Assembly (NCBI GenBank): GCA_027315405.1
Contig: DAHUYB010000043.1
Location: 1 to 32,862 of the forward strand
Direction of reading: 5' to 3'
Source of the DNA: Gammaproteobacteria bacterium
GTDB taxonomy: Bacteria > Pseudomonadota > Gammaproteobacteria > Natronospirales > REEB76
DNA length: 32,862 nt
The notes beneath the pieces were generated by a model. It searched no databases and had not been told where the DNA came from. It saw nothing but the letters and a program-made list of their open reading frames with translations. The position numbers and the translations under genes were made by a program. Shown here piece by piece: positions 1 through 8,001 of this stretch (positions are counted from its first letter, which is position 1; the number at the start of each line of letters is the position of its first letter).

Positions 1-1644
1 GAAAATGATGTCGAAGCCGGTGACCAGCACCGAAGACGGCAGGAATTGCTGGTCCTTTGACCAGTCGGCAACAGCTTTTCCGTCAATTTTGACTGCATCG
101 TTTTCCGGCCAGCCAAGTGTGGAGAACGGCCAGAGTGCCGAACTGAACCAGGTGTCCAGTACGTCTTCATCTTGTTTCAGTTTACCGGCGGGTTTTGTGT
201 CGCTATCCTTGATTGCGTCGGCCTCGTCTTCGCCCACGAAAATATTGCCGGCTGTGTCATACCAGGCGGGGATACGATGGCCCCACCAGAGCTGGCGGCT
301 CACGCACCAGTCCTGGATGTTCTCCAGCCATTGGGTGTAGGTGGTCGCCCAGTTCTCCGGCACGAATTTGATGGTGCCCGAGCGCACTGCTTCAAGTGCT
401 GGTTCGGTGATGGCTTTGCGGCCCTTGTCGCTGGTAAGGTCCAGAAACCATTGATCCGTGAGCATGGGCTCGATGATCGCGTCGGAGCGCTGGCTTATAG
501 GTACTGTGAGTTTATGTTTCCTGGTTTCTAACAAAAGATTCTGTTGTGTGAGATCGGCAACGATGCATTTGCGAGCTTCAAAGCGGTCCAAGCCGCGATA
601 AGCATGTGGTATAGCTTCATCACTAAATTGAGGGTATGAACGATCAATTAATGTGCCCCCAGTTTCCAATGGTGCACGGTAATCATGCTCCCTCTGTTCC
701 CAGGTCATGCCCGCGCCAGTTTGCCCAATTACCCTGGCATCGAGTGTAAAGATGTTGAAATAAGGCAGGTTGTGCCTGCGAGCGATTTTATCGTCATTAA
801 AATCATGAGCCGGAGTAATTTTCACTGCACCTGTACCGAATTCTTTATCCACGGTCTCATCGGCAATCACTGGAATTTCACGTTTGGTGAGTGGCAGCGT
901 GAGTTTCTTGCCGATCAGTTTTTTGTAACGTTCGTCCTCGGGATGTACCGCCACAGCCACATCGCCCAACATGGTTTCCGGTCGTGTCGTAGCAATGGTT
1001 ATGCCACGACCGCCATGGCTGTCCGTTAAATTGGGGTCAGAGAATGGATAACGGATGAACCACAGGTGGCCGTCGCGCTCCTCGTTGTTGACTTCGAGGT
1101 CGGAGACGGCGGTTTGCAGCACCGGGTCCCAATGCACCAGGCGCTTACCCCGATACAGCAACCCCGCGCGGTACCACTCGATGAACACCTTGCGCACCGC
1201 AGCCGATAGTCCTTCGTCCATGGTGAAGCGCTCGCGTGACCAGTCAATCGAGGCCCCGAGGCGCCGCATCTGGCGGCTGATGGTGGAACCGGATTCCTGC
1301 TTCCATTGCCACACGCGCGCGATGAACTGTTCACGGCTGAGGTCGTGGCGGGTCTTGCCTTCGGCCGCCAACTGGTTCTCGACGATTTTCTGAGTGGCGA
1401 TGCCGGCGTGGTCGGTGCCGCCCTGCCACAGCACGCATTCGCCGCGCATGCGGTGGTAGCGGATCAGGATATCCATGAGGGTCTGCTGGAAAGCATGGCC
1501 CATATGCAGGGTGCCGGTGACGTTGGGCGGCGGCAGCAGTATGCAGTAAGGGTCTTTATCGCCCTCGGGGGCGAACCAACCGTGCTGCTCCCAGGTGTCG
1601 TACCAGCGGTGTTCGATAGCCTGCGGGTCGTAGGTCTTATCCAT
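1..1644 (-). CDS. valS: Valine--tRNA ligase (ValRS), N-terminal 548 residues; 3' end outside window
   Basis: Class I aminoacyl-tRNA synthetase that charges tRNA-Val and hydrolyses mischarged Thr-tRNA-Val. The frame is open from the ATG at 1644 to base 1. The HIGH-type signature is HMGH at residues 47-50, after PPPNVTG. The editing (CP1) domain shows [11 protein letters not shown] at about 218-228, and the catalytic core resumes with EPMLTDQWF and [10 protein letters not shown] just before the edge. The KMSKS loop lies beyond the window. I read the frame codon by codon through 481-1080 and found no frameshift. It is the last gene of a pepA-holC-valS run, an arrangement common in gammaproteobacteria. 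The gap to the upstream gene is 82 bases. Confidence 0.97.
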   Translation of the reverse strand, partial: MDKTYDPQAIEHRWYDTWEQHGWFAPEGDKDPYCILLPPPNVTGTLHMGHAFQQTLMDILIRYHRMRGECVLWQGGTDHAGIATQKIVENQLAAEGKTRHDLSREQFIARVWQWKQESGSTISRQMRRLGASIDWSRERFTMDEGLSAAVRKVFIEWYRAGLLYRGKRLVHWDPVLQTAVSDLEVNNEERDGHLWFIRYPFSDPNLTDSHGGRGITIATTRPETMLGDVAVAVHPEDERYKKLIGKKLTLPLTKREIPVIADETVDKEFGTGAVKITPAHDFNDDKIARRHNLPYFNIFTLDARVIGQTGAGMTWEQREHDYRAPLETGGTLIDRSYPQFSDEAIPHAYRGLDRFEARKCIVADLTQQNLLLETRKHKLTVPISQRSDAIIEPMLTDQWFLDLTSDKGRKAITEPALEAVRSGTIKFVPENWATTYTQWLENIQDWCVSRQLWWGHRIPAWYDTAGNIFVGEDEADAIKDSDTKPAGKLKQDEDVLDTWFSSALWPFSTLGWPENDAVKIDGKAVADWSKDQQFLPSSVLVTGFDIIF

Positions 1645-1726
1645 AATTCTTGTGCGTGAACAATGCCGGCCGGCGTGGAGACGGCGAGTAAGGGATTATA
1701 TCAGCGGCTTCAGGCGGGACCGGTGG

Positions 1727-2053
1727 TCAACTGTCGTGGCCGTTTTCCTTGAGTGCGGCGGCGACGATCGCGGGAATTTCCTGGCGCAGCTTTTCCCAGA
1801 CCTTGTCCATAAGCAGGGCCTGAACTTCCGCCGAGGCATCGCGCAGCAGCCGGTCGGTGAGGGCGGCGATGCGTTCCGTGAGCATGCCGCTCAGGATTTC
1901 CTGGGGAATGACGGCCGCCGCCGTTTTTTGCATCGCGGGCGCTGCTGCCGGAGGTTTGGGGGGCACGGGATTGCCGTCACCGGGCGTCACCACGTCTTCC
2001 AGCACCGGTATGTCCGGCGCCGGCGGGGTCTCAAAGGGTCGAATGGGCGGCAT
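1727..2053 (-). CDS. Small proline-rich protein of unknown function between holC and valS
   Basis: A protein of 108 residues with two parts. Residues 1 to about 45 are rich in Pro and Ala and contain DIPVLEDVV. The remainder is predicted helical, charged and amphipathic, ending in KENGHDS. There is no signal peptide or membrane segment. The ATG at 2053 lies 6 bases after the holC stop, so the genes are probably co-transcribed and possibly coupled. Small proteins with an 'IPVLT/EDVV' stretch occur at this position in other beta- and gammaproteobacteria (from memory). The layout, a Pro-rich linker plus C-terminal helices beside valS, recalls alphaproteobacterial PopZ (DUF2497), but I see no convincing sequence identity. 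Function unknown. Confidence 0.8.
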   Translation of the reverse strand: MPPIRPFETPPAPDIPVLEDVVTPGDGNPVPPKPPAAAPAMQKTAAAVIPQEILSGMLTERIAALTDRLLRDASAEVQALLMDKVWEKLRQEIPAIVAAALKENGHDS

Positions 2054-2059
2054 GGGCGT

Positions 2060-2479
2060 TCAGAGCTTGTGGGTTTCCAGAGGATAGCCCCGATCCTTGT
2101 AGAAGCGGAAGCGCTCCCGGCCCTGTTCCCGGATCTGGCTGCTGGCATCCACCACTTCCGCCACCCGTTCAAAGCGGCTGAAGAAACGCGGTACTTCGTT
2201 GCCGAGGTTTATGAGCAGATGGAAGTCCTCGGCCGGTTCCTGGCCGAACCCCAGGTGTACCGGTGCCTGGGCATCCTCGCCGGCGAGACAATGGGGCAGA
2301 AAACTGCGGTCGCGGAAAGTCCACATGAGATTATCCAGTTCCTGGGCTTCGGCTTCCGAAGCCAGGTGCACGAAGCTGCGATGCCCCAGGCCGAAAGCTT
2401 TCTCCGCCAGCTTGCAGGTGAACAGCGCGCGACCGCGGGGAGTGCTTTCGGGAAGCACGTAGAAATCAACTTGCGTCAT
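2060..2479 (-). CDS. holC: DNA polymerase III subunit chi
   Basis: Chi subunit of the clamp-loader complex. It links the psi subunit to SSB on the lagging strand. The product has 139 residues, close to the usual size, and begins MTQVDFYVL, the typical chi N-terminus. Other family features are the conserved RFYKDRG near the C-terminus and internal DNLMWTFRDRSFLPH. The frame stays open for 46 more codons upstream, but that extension is encoded by the palindromic pepA-holC spacer and looks non-coding, so the ATG at 2479 is preferred. Its neighbours pepA and valS support the call. Confidence 0.92.
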   Translation of the reverse strand: MTQVDFYVLPESTPRGRALFTCKLAEKAFGLGHRSFVHLASEAEAQELDNLMWTFRDRSFLPHCLAGEDAQAPVHLGFGQEPAEDFHLLINLGNEVPRFFSRFERVAEVVDASSQIREQGRERFRFYKDRGYPLETHKL

Positions 2480-2634
2480 GACTCCCTCACCCTTGCCTTT
2501 AGGGCTGCGCTTCCCTGCTTCGCCCGAAAGTCCAGGGTGGCCGTCCATGGCCACCGGTTCGGCGACCGAAACAATGTTTCGGCTGTTCGCCTCACCCCGC
2601 AAGGGGAGAGGGGACATGGAATGCGTAGCTTTGG
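2480..2634. repeat. Palindrome-rich pepA-holC intergenic segment
   Basis: Three consecutive inverted repeats fill this spacer. The first is GGTGGCC/GGCCACC at 2536-2542 and 2549-2555. The second is CCGAAACA, A, TGTTTCGG at 2566-2582, extended outward by GGCGA (2561-2565) and TCGCC (2587-2591) with a 4-base bulge. The third is CCCC-GCAA-GGGG at 2595-2606. There is no T-run, so these are not classical terminators. The structure resembles a REP- or MITE-type dispersed element, or a processing or attenuation structure between pepA and holC. Its copy number elsewhere cannot be judged from this window. Confidence 0.6.
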
Positions 2635-4119
2635 CTATGCACGGTCCAATAAATACTGCACCAGCAACGGTACTGGCCGGCCAGTGGCGCCTTTTTCCGC
2701 GCCGCTCTTCCAGGCGGTACCTGCGATGTCCAGGTGCGCCCAGCGCATGTCTTTGGTGAAACGCGACAAATAGCAGGCGGCAGTGATGGCGCCGCCCTCG
2801 CGGCCCGCCACGTTGGCAAAATCCGCGAAATTACTCTTCAAGCCGTCCTGATAATCATCGTATAAAGGCAATTGCCAGGCGCGGTCGGCGGATTTCTCGC
2901 CGGCGTTCCATAATTCCTTCACCAAGCTATCGTCATTGCCGAACAGGCCAGAGACTACATTGCCCAAGGCGATCACACAGGCACCCGTGAGGGTGGCCAT
3001 GTCCACGATGGCGGCGGGTTTGAAGCGTTGCGCATAGGTGAGTGCATCGCACAGAATCAGCCGTCCTTCCGCGTCGGTGTTAAGGATTTCCACCGTCTGA
3101 CCGGACATGGTTTTGACGATGTCCGCTGGCTTGATGGCATCGCCGTCCGGCAGATTTTCCGAACTAGGCACCACGCCCACCAGATTGATTTTGAGACCCA
3201 ACTGCATGACCGCCTTGAGGGCGCCGAACACGCTGGCGGCGCCGCACATATCGAACTTCATTTCGTCCATGGCGGCGGATGGTTTGATCGAGATTCCGCC
3301 GGAATCGAAGGTGATGCCCTTGCCGACGAGCACTTGAGGTTTCGCGTTCTTGGCGCCGCCGCGGTATTCCATGATGATGAGTTTTGCGGGTTGGCGGCTG
3401 CCGCGCGATACCGCCAGTAATGCGCCCATGCCGAGTTTTTCCATCTGCGCTTCTTCCAGCACCGTGACTTTCAACTTGCCACCCTTGCCGAGTTTGCGCG
3501 CCTCATCGGCCAGGTAACTGGGCGTGCAGATATTCGGCGGTAGGTTGCCCAGGTCTTTTGCCAGCGACACACCGGCGGCGATGGCGATGCCGTCGCGTAA
3601 TCCGCGTTCCGCGGCGCGCAATTCTTCGCGACTGGTCACCAGCAGAGTCAGTTTTTGCAGTGTCGGTTTATGGTTGTCCTTCTTGCCCTTGCACCGGTCA
3701 AAACGGTAATTGGCCTCCTCGGCAATTTCCACCGCATGCCGGGCGCGTTGATAGGCATCGGTGTCGCGCACCGCAAGCAACGACAGTGTGCTGGTTGCTT
3801 GCTTCACGCCGTTATCGTTGAGTGCGCGCACCGCTTGGTATATGACTTTACGGTAGGTTGGCAGCTTGAAATCCTTTTCCATGCCGAGTCCCACCAATAG
3901 CAGGCGTTCAGCGGCTATTCCCGGCACCTGGAACAAAAGCAGGGTCTGGCCGCTGCGGCCCTCGAAAGTGCCGCCTTTGATGAGCTTGCTGAGATAGCCG
4001 TGGCTGGCTTTGTCGACGGTCTGGGCCGCCGCCGTCAGTTTACCGCCGGCAAACACCCCGGCGACCAGACAAGCGGACTGCAACCGATCGGGTTTGGCGT
4101 CTGCTACTGAAAATTGCAT
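2635..4119 (-). CDS. pepA: Cytosol (leucyl) aminopeptidase PepA, M17 family
   Basis: Two-zinc aminopeptidase that removes N-terminal residues from peptides. In E. coli the same protein also binds DNA in Xer recombination and carAB control. It has 494 residues, normal for the family. The metal and catalytic residues fit the family: K267 and D272 in VGKGITFDSGG, K279, D290, and D349, E351, R353 in NTDAEGRL. Each is offset by three from E. coli PepA. The N-terminal domain (1 to about 165) precedes the catalytic domain. The ATG at 4119 has an AGGAAG ribosome-binding site 6-7 bases upstream. It is divergent from lptF, as in other gammaproteobacteria. Confidence 0.97.
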   Translation of the reverse strand: MQFSVADAKPDRLQSACLVAGVFAGGKLTAAAQTVDKASHGYLSKLIKGGTFEGRSGQTLLLFQVPGIAAERLLLVGLGMEKDFKLPTYRKVIYQAVRALNDNGVKQATSTLSLLAVRDTDAYQRARHAVEIAEEANYRFDRCKGKKDNHKPTLQKLTLLVTSREELRAAERGLRDGIAIAAGVSLAKDLGNLPPNICTPSYLADEARKLGKGGKLKVTVLEEAQMEKLGMGALLAVSRGSRQPAKLIIMEYRGGAKNAKPQVLVGKGITFDSGGISIKPSAAMDEMKFDMCGAASVFGALKAVMQLGLKINLVGVVPSSENLPDGDAIKPADIVKTMSGQTVEILNTDAEGRLILCDALTYAQRFKPAAIVDMATLTGACVIALGNVVSGLFGNDDSLVKELWNAGEKSADRAWQLPLYDDYQDGLKSNFADFANVAGREGGAITAACYLSRFTKDMRWAHLDIAGTAWKSGAEKGATGRPVPLLVQYLLDRA

Positions 4120-4344
4120 GCGTGTCTTCCTTTGCGGCAGCCAGGATCATGGCTGGTTGGCGTAGGCTTAAAAGCCATGTCGGAAACTGTTACCCTTGGC
4201 ATACGTTCGTTGAAGCTCTGTCTGCGTTGGTGATGTTTCTGAGATGGTTTTTGCGCCGCTGCTTATTTCCGATCACACGACCGGCAATAACGCGGGCGTT
4301 AGTTTAACGCATCATGTGCAACGCCGGCATCACCGAGGGCGACA

Positions 4345-5454
4345 TTGACACGCATTATTGACCGTTATCTGGTCCGCGAGACCGTGCTCACTTGGGCAGC
4401 GGTGACCGTCATCCTCATGCTGATCCTGCTGAGCAACCGCTTCGCGCTGCTGCTGGGGGATGCGGCCGCCGGCCAACTGCCGCGGGACACGGTATTCGAG
4501 CTGCTGGGGCTCGCTTCAGTCAGCTATTTCATCGTAGTCATACCGGTCGCGTTGTTTCTGGGAGTGATGCTGGCTCTGGGGCGTCTGTACCGCGACAGCG
4601 AGATGACCACGCTCCTGGCTTGCGGCGTGAGCCCGGGACAGGTTTACCGGCCGCTGATGGTCATTGCCCTGATTCTTGCCGTCATTCTTGCCGGTCTGTC
4701 GTTGGAAGTGGCGCCCTGGGCGGTGCGGCTTTCCACCATTGTCAAAACTTACGGCCAGCATAATGCCCAGGTGGGCAGTTTCGAATCCGGGCGCTTCAAG
4801 GTGGATCAAAACGGCCGCGGCGTGTTGTATGCGGCGGCCGTGAGCCGCGACGGGCATGAATTGCAGAATGTGTTCATGGAAGGGCCAAACGGTGAGCGTC
4901 AGGACGTGATCTCGGCCAGCAGCGGTACCCGCCAAGTAAGCGGCGATAGTGGCGCTGGCATGCTGGTGTTACATGACGGTTATCGTTACGACGGCACACC
5001 GGGTCAGGCGGATTTCCGTATCGTGCAGTTCGCCGAGCATGGCATCCGCATTTCGCCTGCCGAGCCCAGCCTGGGTCCGGAAGGCTACGCCGCAATGCCC
5101 ACACAACTGTTGTTGAACAACCCCGATCTAGCCGCGGCTTCCGAATTTCAGTGGCGTCTGTCGGTACCGCTATCCGCGCTGTTGCTCACCCTGCTGGCGG
5201 TGCCGTTGGCGCGCACTTCGCCGCGCCAGGGTCGCTATGGCAAATTGTTCGCCGCCATTCTCGCCTATATGATTTATTCAAACCTGGTGGGTATCGCACG
5301 GGTGTGGTTGGAAAGGAATATTCTACCCAGGAGCATCGGCATCTGGTGGGTGCCGGTGCTACTGTTATTGGCGACACTCGTGCTGCTTTATCAGCAATAT
5401 GGCTGGCGCGGCCTGTTTTTCCAGCAACGGGGGGCTGCTCATGCGGGTGATTGA
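4345..5454 (+). CDS. lptF: LPS export permease LptF
   Basis: Inner-membrane permease of the LptB2FG ABC transporter, which extracts LPS and passes it to the LptC-A-D bridge. It has 369 residues with the YjgP/YjgQ layout: transmembrane segments near residues 15-35, 55-75 and 100-120, a periplasmic beta-jellyroll from about 130 to 260, and three more segments to about 355. It starts MTRIIDRYLVRET, typical of LptF. The start codon is TTG (4345), chosen because this is the conserved N-terminus and GAGGG lies about 6 bases upstream. It overlaps lptG by 14 bases. Confidence 0.95.
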   Translation: MTRIIDRYLVRETVLTWAAVTVILMLILLSNRFALLLGDAAAGQLPRDTVFELLGLASVSYFIVVIPVALFLGVMLALGRLYRDSEMTTLLACGVSPGQVYRPLMVIALILAVILAGLSLEVAPWAVRLSTIVKTYGQHNAQVGSFESGRFKVDQNGRGVLYAAAVSRDGHELQNVFMEGPNGERQDVISASSGTRQVSGDSGAGMLVLHDGYRYDGTPGQADFRIVQFAEHGIRISPAEPSLGPEGYAAMPTQLLLNNPDLAAASEFQWRLSVPLSALLLTLLAVPLARTSPRQGRYGKLFAAILAYMIYSNLVGIARVWLERNILPRSIGIWWVPVLLLLATLVLLYQQYGWRGLFFQQRGAAHAGD

Positions 5455-6505
5455 CCGTCACATCGCCGTGCAGGTAATCGTTAGCACCTTGCTGGTGCTG
5501 CTGGTACTTACCGCTCTCGCCAGTCTTATCACTTTCGTGGGCGAATTCAATAGCGTGGGGCGGGGCCATTACTCGCTGATGGATGCGGGGCTTTACACGC
5601 TGCTTTACATCCCTTCGCAGGCCTACAATATGTTTGTGGTGGCGGTGTTGCTGGGCGCCATGCTGGGTCTCGGCGATCTCGCCACTCACCACGAGCTTAT
5701 GGTAATGCGTACCGCGGGCCTGTCGGTGGCGCGCTTGGGGCTTTCCGCCATGGCCGGCGGCATCGTGCTGCTGGTGTTGTGCGTAGTGCTGGGGGAATTC
5801 ATTGCACCGCCGGCGCAACGCTATGCCGAAAACCGGCGTTCGCAGTTGTTGTACAACCAGACCAATATGCTGGGGGCCGGCGGCATTTGGGCCAAGGATG
5901 GCGATAGATTCATAAATGTCAGGCAGATGACTGAGCGCAATAGCGCTCAAGACATCTCTATTTACCGTGTTGACAGTGAGCACCATTTGCTGAGCTTGGC
6001 CCAGGCTGATTCGGCGGTATTCCACCACGGCACTTGGTTGCTTAAAGATCTGCATGAGACAAAGCTGACACCGGCAGGGGCCACCACCCAGAATCTCCCA
6101 AGCCTCGAATGGCGCACCTTTCTGGGCCCGGGGTTGTTGAGCCTGTTTGTGGTGGACAGCGACAGCCTTTCAGCCCATGGACTCTACCAATATATCGAAT
6201 ACCTGCACACTAACGGCATCAATGCCAACCGCTATGTCGCCGCTTTCTGGGGCCGGATTGCGCAACCTTTGTCGCTGATGGTGATGTTGCTTTTGGCGTT
6301 GCCATTCGTATTCGGACCGTTGCGTTCCGCGACCACCGGTCAACGGCTGGTGACCGGCATGCTCATCGGCATCGGCTTCTTCGTGTTCAACAGCATCTTT
6401 ACCCAGAGCGGCGTGGTATTCGGCCTGAATCCAGTACTCACGGCGTGGCTGCCGACGGCGTTGCTGGCTATTATCAGCGGCATTGCAGTTAGTCGCATCC
6501 GCTGA
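5441..6505 (+). CDS. lptG: LPS export permease LptG
   Basis: Partner of LptF in the LPS-extracting ABC transporter. The product has 354 residues beginning MRVIDRHIAVQVI, with the same six-segment and jellyroll architecture. The frame is open further upstream, but those codons lie inside lptF. The ATG at 5441 fits the family N-terminus and has a G-rich ribosome-binding site (GGGGGG) about 6 bases before it. The 14-base overlap with lptF suggests translational coupling and equal dosage. The stop at 6505 is followed by a convergent, hairpin-rich spacer. Confidence 0.95.
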   Translation: MRVIDRHIAVQVIVSTLLVLLVLTALASLITFVGEFNSVGRGHYSLMDAGLYTLLYIPSQAYNMFVVAVLLGAMLGLGDLATHHELMVMRTAGLSVARLGLSAMAGGIVLLVLCVVLGEFIAPPAQRYAENRRSQLLYNQTNMLGAGGIWAKDGDRFINVRQMTERNSAQDISIYRVDSEHHLLSLAQADSAVFHHGTWLLKDLHETKLTPAGATTQNLPSLEWRTFLGPGLLSLFVVDSDSLSAHGLYQYIEYLHTNGINANRYVAAFWGRIAQPLSLMVMLLLALPFVFGPLRSATTGQRLVTGMLIGIGFFVFNSIFTQSGVVFGLNPVLTAWLPTALLAIISGIAVSRIR

Positions 6506-6533
6506 TCGTCAAGAAGTCGGGAATCAGGAACTC

Positions 6534-6578
6534 GGTAAAATTTACCCGGACTTAGGCCCGCAATTTCGAATGCCTAAG
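6534..6578. repeat. Two inverted repeats downstream of lptG
   Basis: A 13-base palindrome GGTAAA-A-TTTACC (6534-6546) is followed by a stem CTTAGGC/GCCTAAG (6551-6557 and 6572-6578, 14-base loop). Neither is followed by a T-run on the plus strand. They could stabilise the 3' end of the lptFG message or be remnants of a repeat element. Confidence 0.45.
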
Positions 6579-6600
6579 CGTTGATTGCAGATAAATAATA

Positions 6601-6637
6601 CCGGCGGGGGCAGAGCCTACATCTCTACCCCCGCCGG
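6601..6637 (-). terminator. Strong GC-rich hairpin, probable terminator between convergent genes
   Basis: Perfect 10-bp stem CCGGCGGGGG/CCCCCGCCGG at 6601-6610 and 6628-6637, continued by four more pairs after a C-A mismatch, with a 7-base loop. Read on the minus strand it is followed by the T-rich TATTATTTATC, so it suits the gene ending at 6649. On the plus strand there is no T-run, but the hairpin may also stop lptG transcripts. Confidence 0.7.
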
Positions 6638-6648
6638 ATAGTCATCAA

Positions 6649-7059
6649 TTACATATCAGGATCGGTGCTTGTGAGTGCCTTGGTGATACGCGCAGCGTAC
6701 TGCCGGGTGGCCTTGAGGGTGTCAGCATGCAAAGCCTGTTCCGCGAGAACTAGCGCGTGCATCAACTTGGCATGTTCCGGTGATGTTTTCTTGACGTCGT
6801 TCAATGCGCCATTCCCCATATCTTTACATGGATTTCCCACGTTAGCGTCGAAGTGCTTGCTTTTCACACCCACCAGACAATTGATGACATGATGGAAATG
6901 CATAACAGCCGTTGCAGTATCAGCAGCGGCCGCGGCCATTTGCGCGTGTGTTGTAGCGGTGGCGATTTCCTGGCTGGCCTTGCCGGCGGCAAAACCAATC
7001 AGGGGTGTCGCCAATAGCATGAGGGCCGCGAGGGCAAAAGGCAAAATGCGTTTATTCAT
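6649..7059 (-). CDS. Small exported protein with conserved-looking His/Cys motif, function unknown
   Basis: A product of 136 residues with a clear Sec signal peptide: MNKR, a hydrophobic core, and likely cleavage near GFAAG at about residue 26. The mature part is mostly helical and carries MHFHHVINCLVG and, about 15 residues on, GNPCKDMGNGALND. The His cluster plus two Cys suggest metal or haem binding or a disulfide, but there is no CXXCH haem motif. I recall similar periplasmic proteobacterial proteins with HVINCLVG...NPC..GNGA and no assigned function. The ATG at 7059 is chosen over an ATG 8 codons upstream because GGAGG sits about 8 bases before it. It is a single-gene unit ending at the 6601-6637 hairpin. 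Confidence 0.85.
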   Translation of the reverse strand: MNKRILPFALAALMLLATPLIGFAAGKASQEIATATTHAQMAAAAADTATAVMHFHHVINCLVGVKSKHFDANVGNPCKDMGNGALNDVKKTSPEHAKLMHALVLAEQALHADTLKATRQYAARITKALTSTDPDM

Positions 7060-7122
7060 AAATAATTCCTCCGATTGGAACATTTGATCATAGTTGTATG
7101 CGCCCGCGCATCAGAATTGAGC

Positions 7123-7135
7123 TGCGCCTGGCGCA
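7123..7135. repeat. 13-base palindrome upstream of the exported His/Cys protein
   Basis: Perfect inverted repeat TGCGCC-T-GGCGCA in the 171-base spacer upstream of the gene at 6649-7059. On the minus strand a weak -10-like TATGAT lies nearer the gene, so this could be an operator. There is no -35 good enough to make the promoter firm. Confidence 0.3.
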
Positions 7136-7230
7136 GTGCAACATTAGGTATTGCCCATGAATCATACGCGCGAGGCGAATTAGTCTCCATCCTGCGGCCA
7201 GACGCGGCTGGAGGTGTGAGCGCCCCGTGA

Positions 7231-7830
7231 TTAAGTTTGCCTGGGTTTGCGGGACCTGCGCAAGAGCACCATGCGCGTACCCGAGAGGCGGTCATTCCAG
7301 GCAAGATGATGCGGATCGAAGGCTGGCCAGACGAAAGCCGCGATCACTAGCATGAATATCCCGATGGCAGCCAGGGTATAAACACTTCTGTGCGGCTGTC
7401 TGCCGGCGTTGATTAGAAATTCACAACCCAGCAGCAGCAGCAGCCAGGGGATCAGCAGGGTGAGATAGCGGATCAGCGCCCGGTACCAGCCCAGGTGCGT
7501 GCCATCCATGCGCACCAACTGCAGGCTCCAAGTGCGCATGCCGAGGGTCTGGCCGCCGTGGGTCCAGAAGCCTGCGAAGAAGGCATAGCCCAGGGCCAGC
7601 AGCCCCATTTGGTACATCAGCTTCACGCCGGTGTGATGGGCATAAAAAGCTTCCAATGTGTGACCAGGCGCAAACGGCACGATGAGCAGGGTCGCCACCA
7701 TGCAGAGGGCAAGGACGATGAGCACATCATAGAAACCCGATGCCAGCCGCCGGAGCACTCCCGGCGATGTCAGAGCCAGGGAATCCAAAATTGGTTCAGG
7801 GGTATGCGGCGTGCTCATGACAGAGGGCAT
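7231..7830 (-). CDS. RDD family inner-membrane protein
   Basis: A protein of 199 residues with the RDD-domain pattern. The first helix follows GVLRRLASGFYDVLIVLAL (Arg and Asp of the name). Then come a second membrane helix, the hallmark TLGMRTWSLQLVRMDG turn, a third hydrophobic block (YLTLLIPWLLLLLGCEFL), a fourth (IGIFMLVIAAFVW) and the closing DRLSGTRMVLL. RDD proteins are small membrane proteins of mostly unknown role, some linked to ion transport. Two ATGs (7830, 7818) are possible and neither has a strong ribosome-binding site. The gene begins only 10 bases after the 3' end of tRNA-Glu on the same strand, so it may be read from the tRNA promoter. Confidence 0.88.
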   Translation of the reverse strand: MPSVMSTPHTPEPILDSLALTSPGVLRRLASGFYDVLIVLALCMVATLLIVPFAPGHTLEAFYAHHTGVKLMYQMGLLALGYAFFAGFWTHGGQTLGMRTWSLQLVRMDGTHLGWYRALIRYLTLLIPWLLLLLGCEFLINAGRQPHRSVYTLAAIGIFMLVIAAFVWPAFDPHHLAWNDRLSGTRMVLLRRSRKPRQT

Positions 7831-7840
7831 TCCCGCAAAC

Positions 7841-7916
7841 TGGCGCTCCCTACCGGATTCGAACCGGTGTTTAAGCCTTGAGAGGGCTCCGTCCTAGGCC
7901 TCTAGACGAAGGGAGC
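7841..7916 (-). tRNA. tRNA-Glu (anticodon CUC)
   Basis: Complete 76-base cloverleaf with encoded CCA (7841-7843). The acceptor stem GCTCCCT pairs with AGGGAGC, and the discriminator is G. The anticodon stem GAGCC/GGCTT encloses loop CTCTCAA, giving anticodon CUC, which reads GAG. The T arm ACCGG-TTCGAAT-CCGGT is perfect. CUC is the less common Glu anticodon next to the usual UUC. The RDD gene follows closely on the same strand. Confidence 0.93.
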
Positions 7917-7936
7917 TTGGTTACAAAGGGAGTGGT

Positions 7937-7964
7937 ATTATACGGACGCACCGGATTAGCTCAA
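7937..7964 (-). promoter_or_regulatory. Promoter of tRNA-Glu (TTGAGC-16-TATAAT)
   Basis: On the minus strand a perfect -10 TATAAT (7937-7942) lies 16 bases downstream of TTGAGC (7959-7964). The predicted start is near 7930, about 14 bases before the tRNA 5' end, a normal leader length. The -10 sits in the palindrome GTATTATAC, so a weak opposite-strand -10 for pcnB is possible. Confidence 0.65.
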
Positions 7965-8001
7965 GCTCGCCATCAAGAAGCGCCTCCGCAAACAATCACA
8001 C

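Noticed and set aside
1030-1045. GGGGTCAGAG inside valS, sharing GGTCAGAG with the 29124 inverted repeat
   Set aside because: Only 8 bases are shared, the valS frame is continuous, and the encoded loop ([13 protein letters not shown]) has the same length as the matching E. coli ValRS loop, so no insertion is indicated.
1652-2773. Plus-strand ORF of 373 codons opposite holC and the proline-rich protein
   Set aside because: It is the antisense shadow of genes identified on the minus strand; the translation is Arg/His/Gly-rich with no domain.
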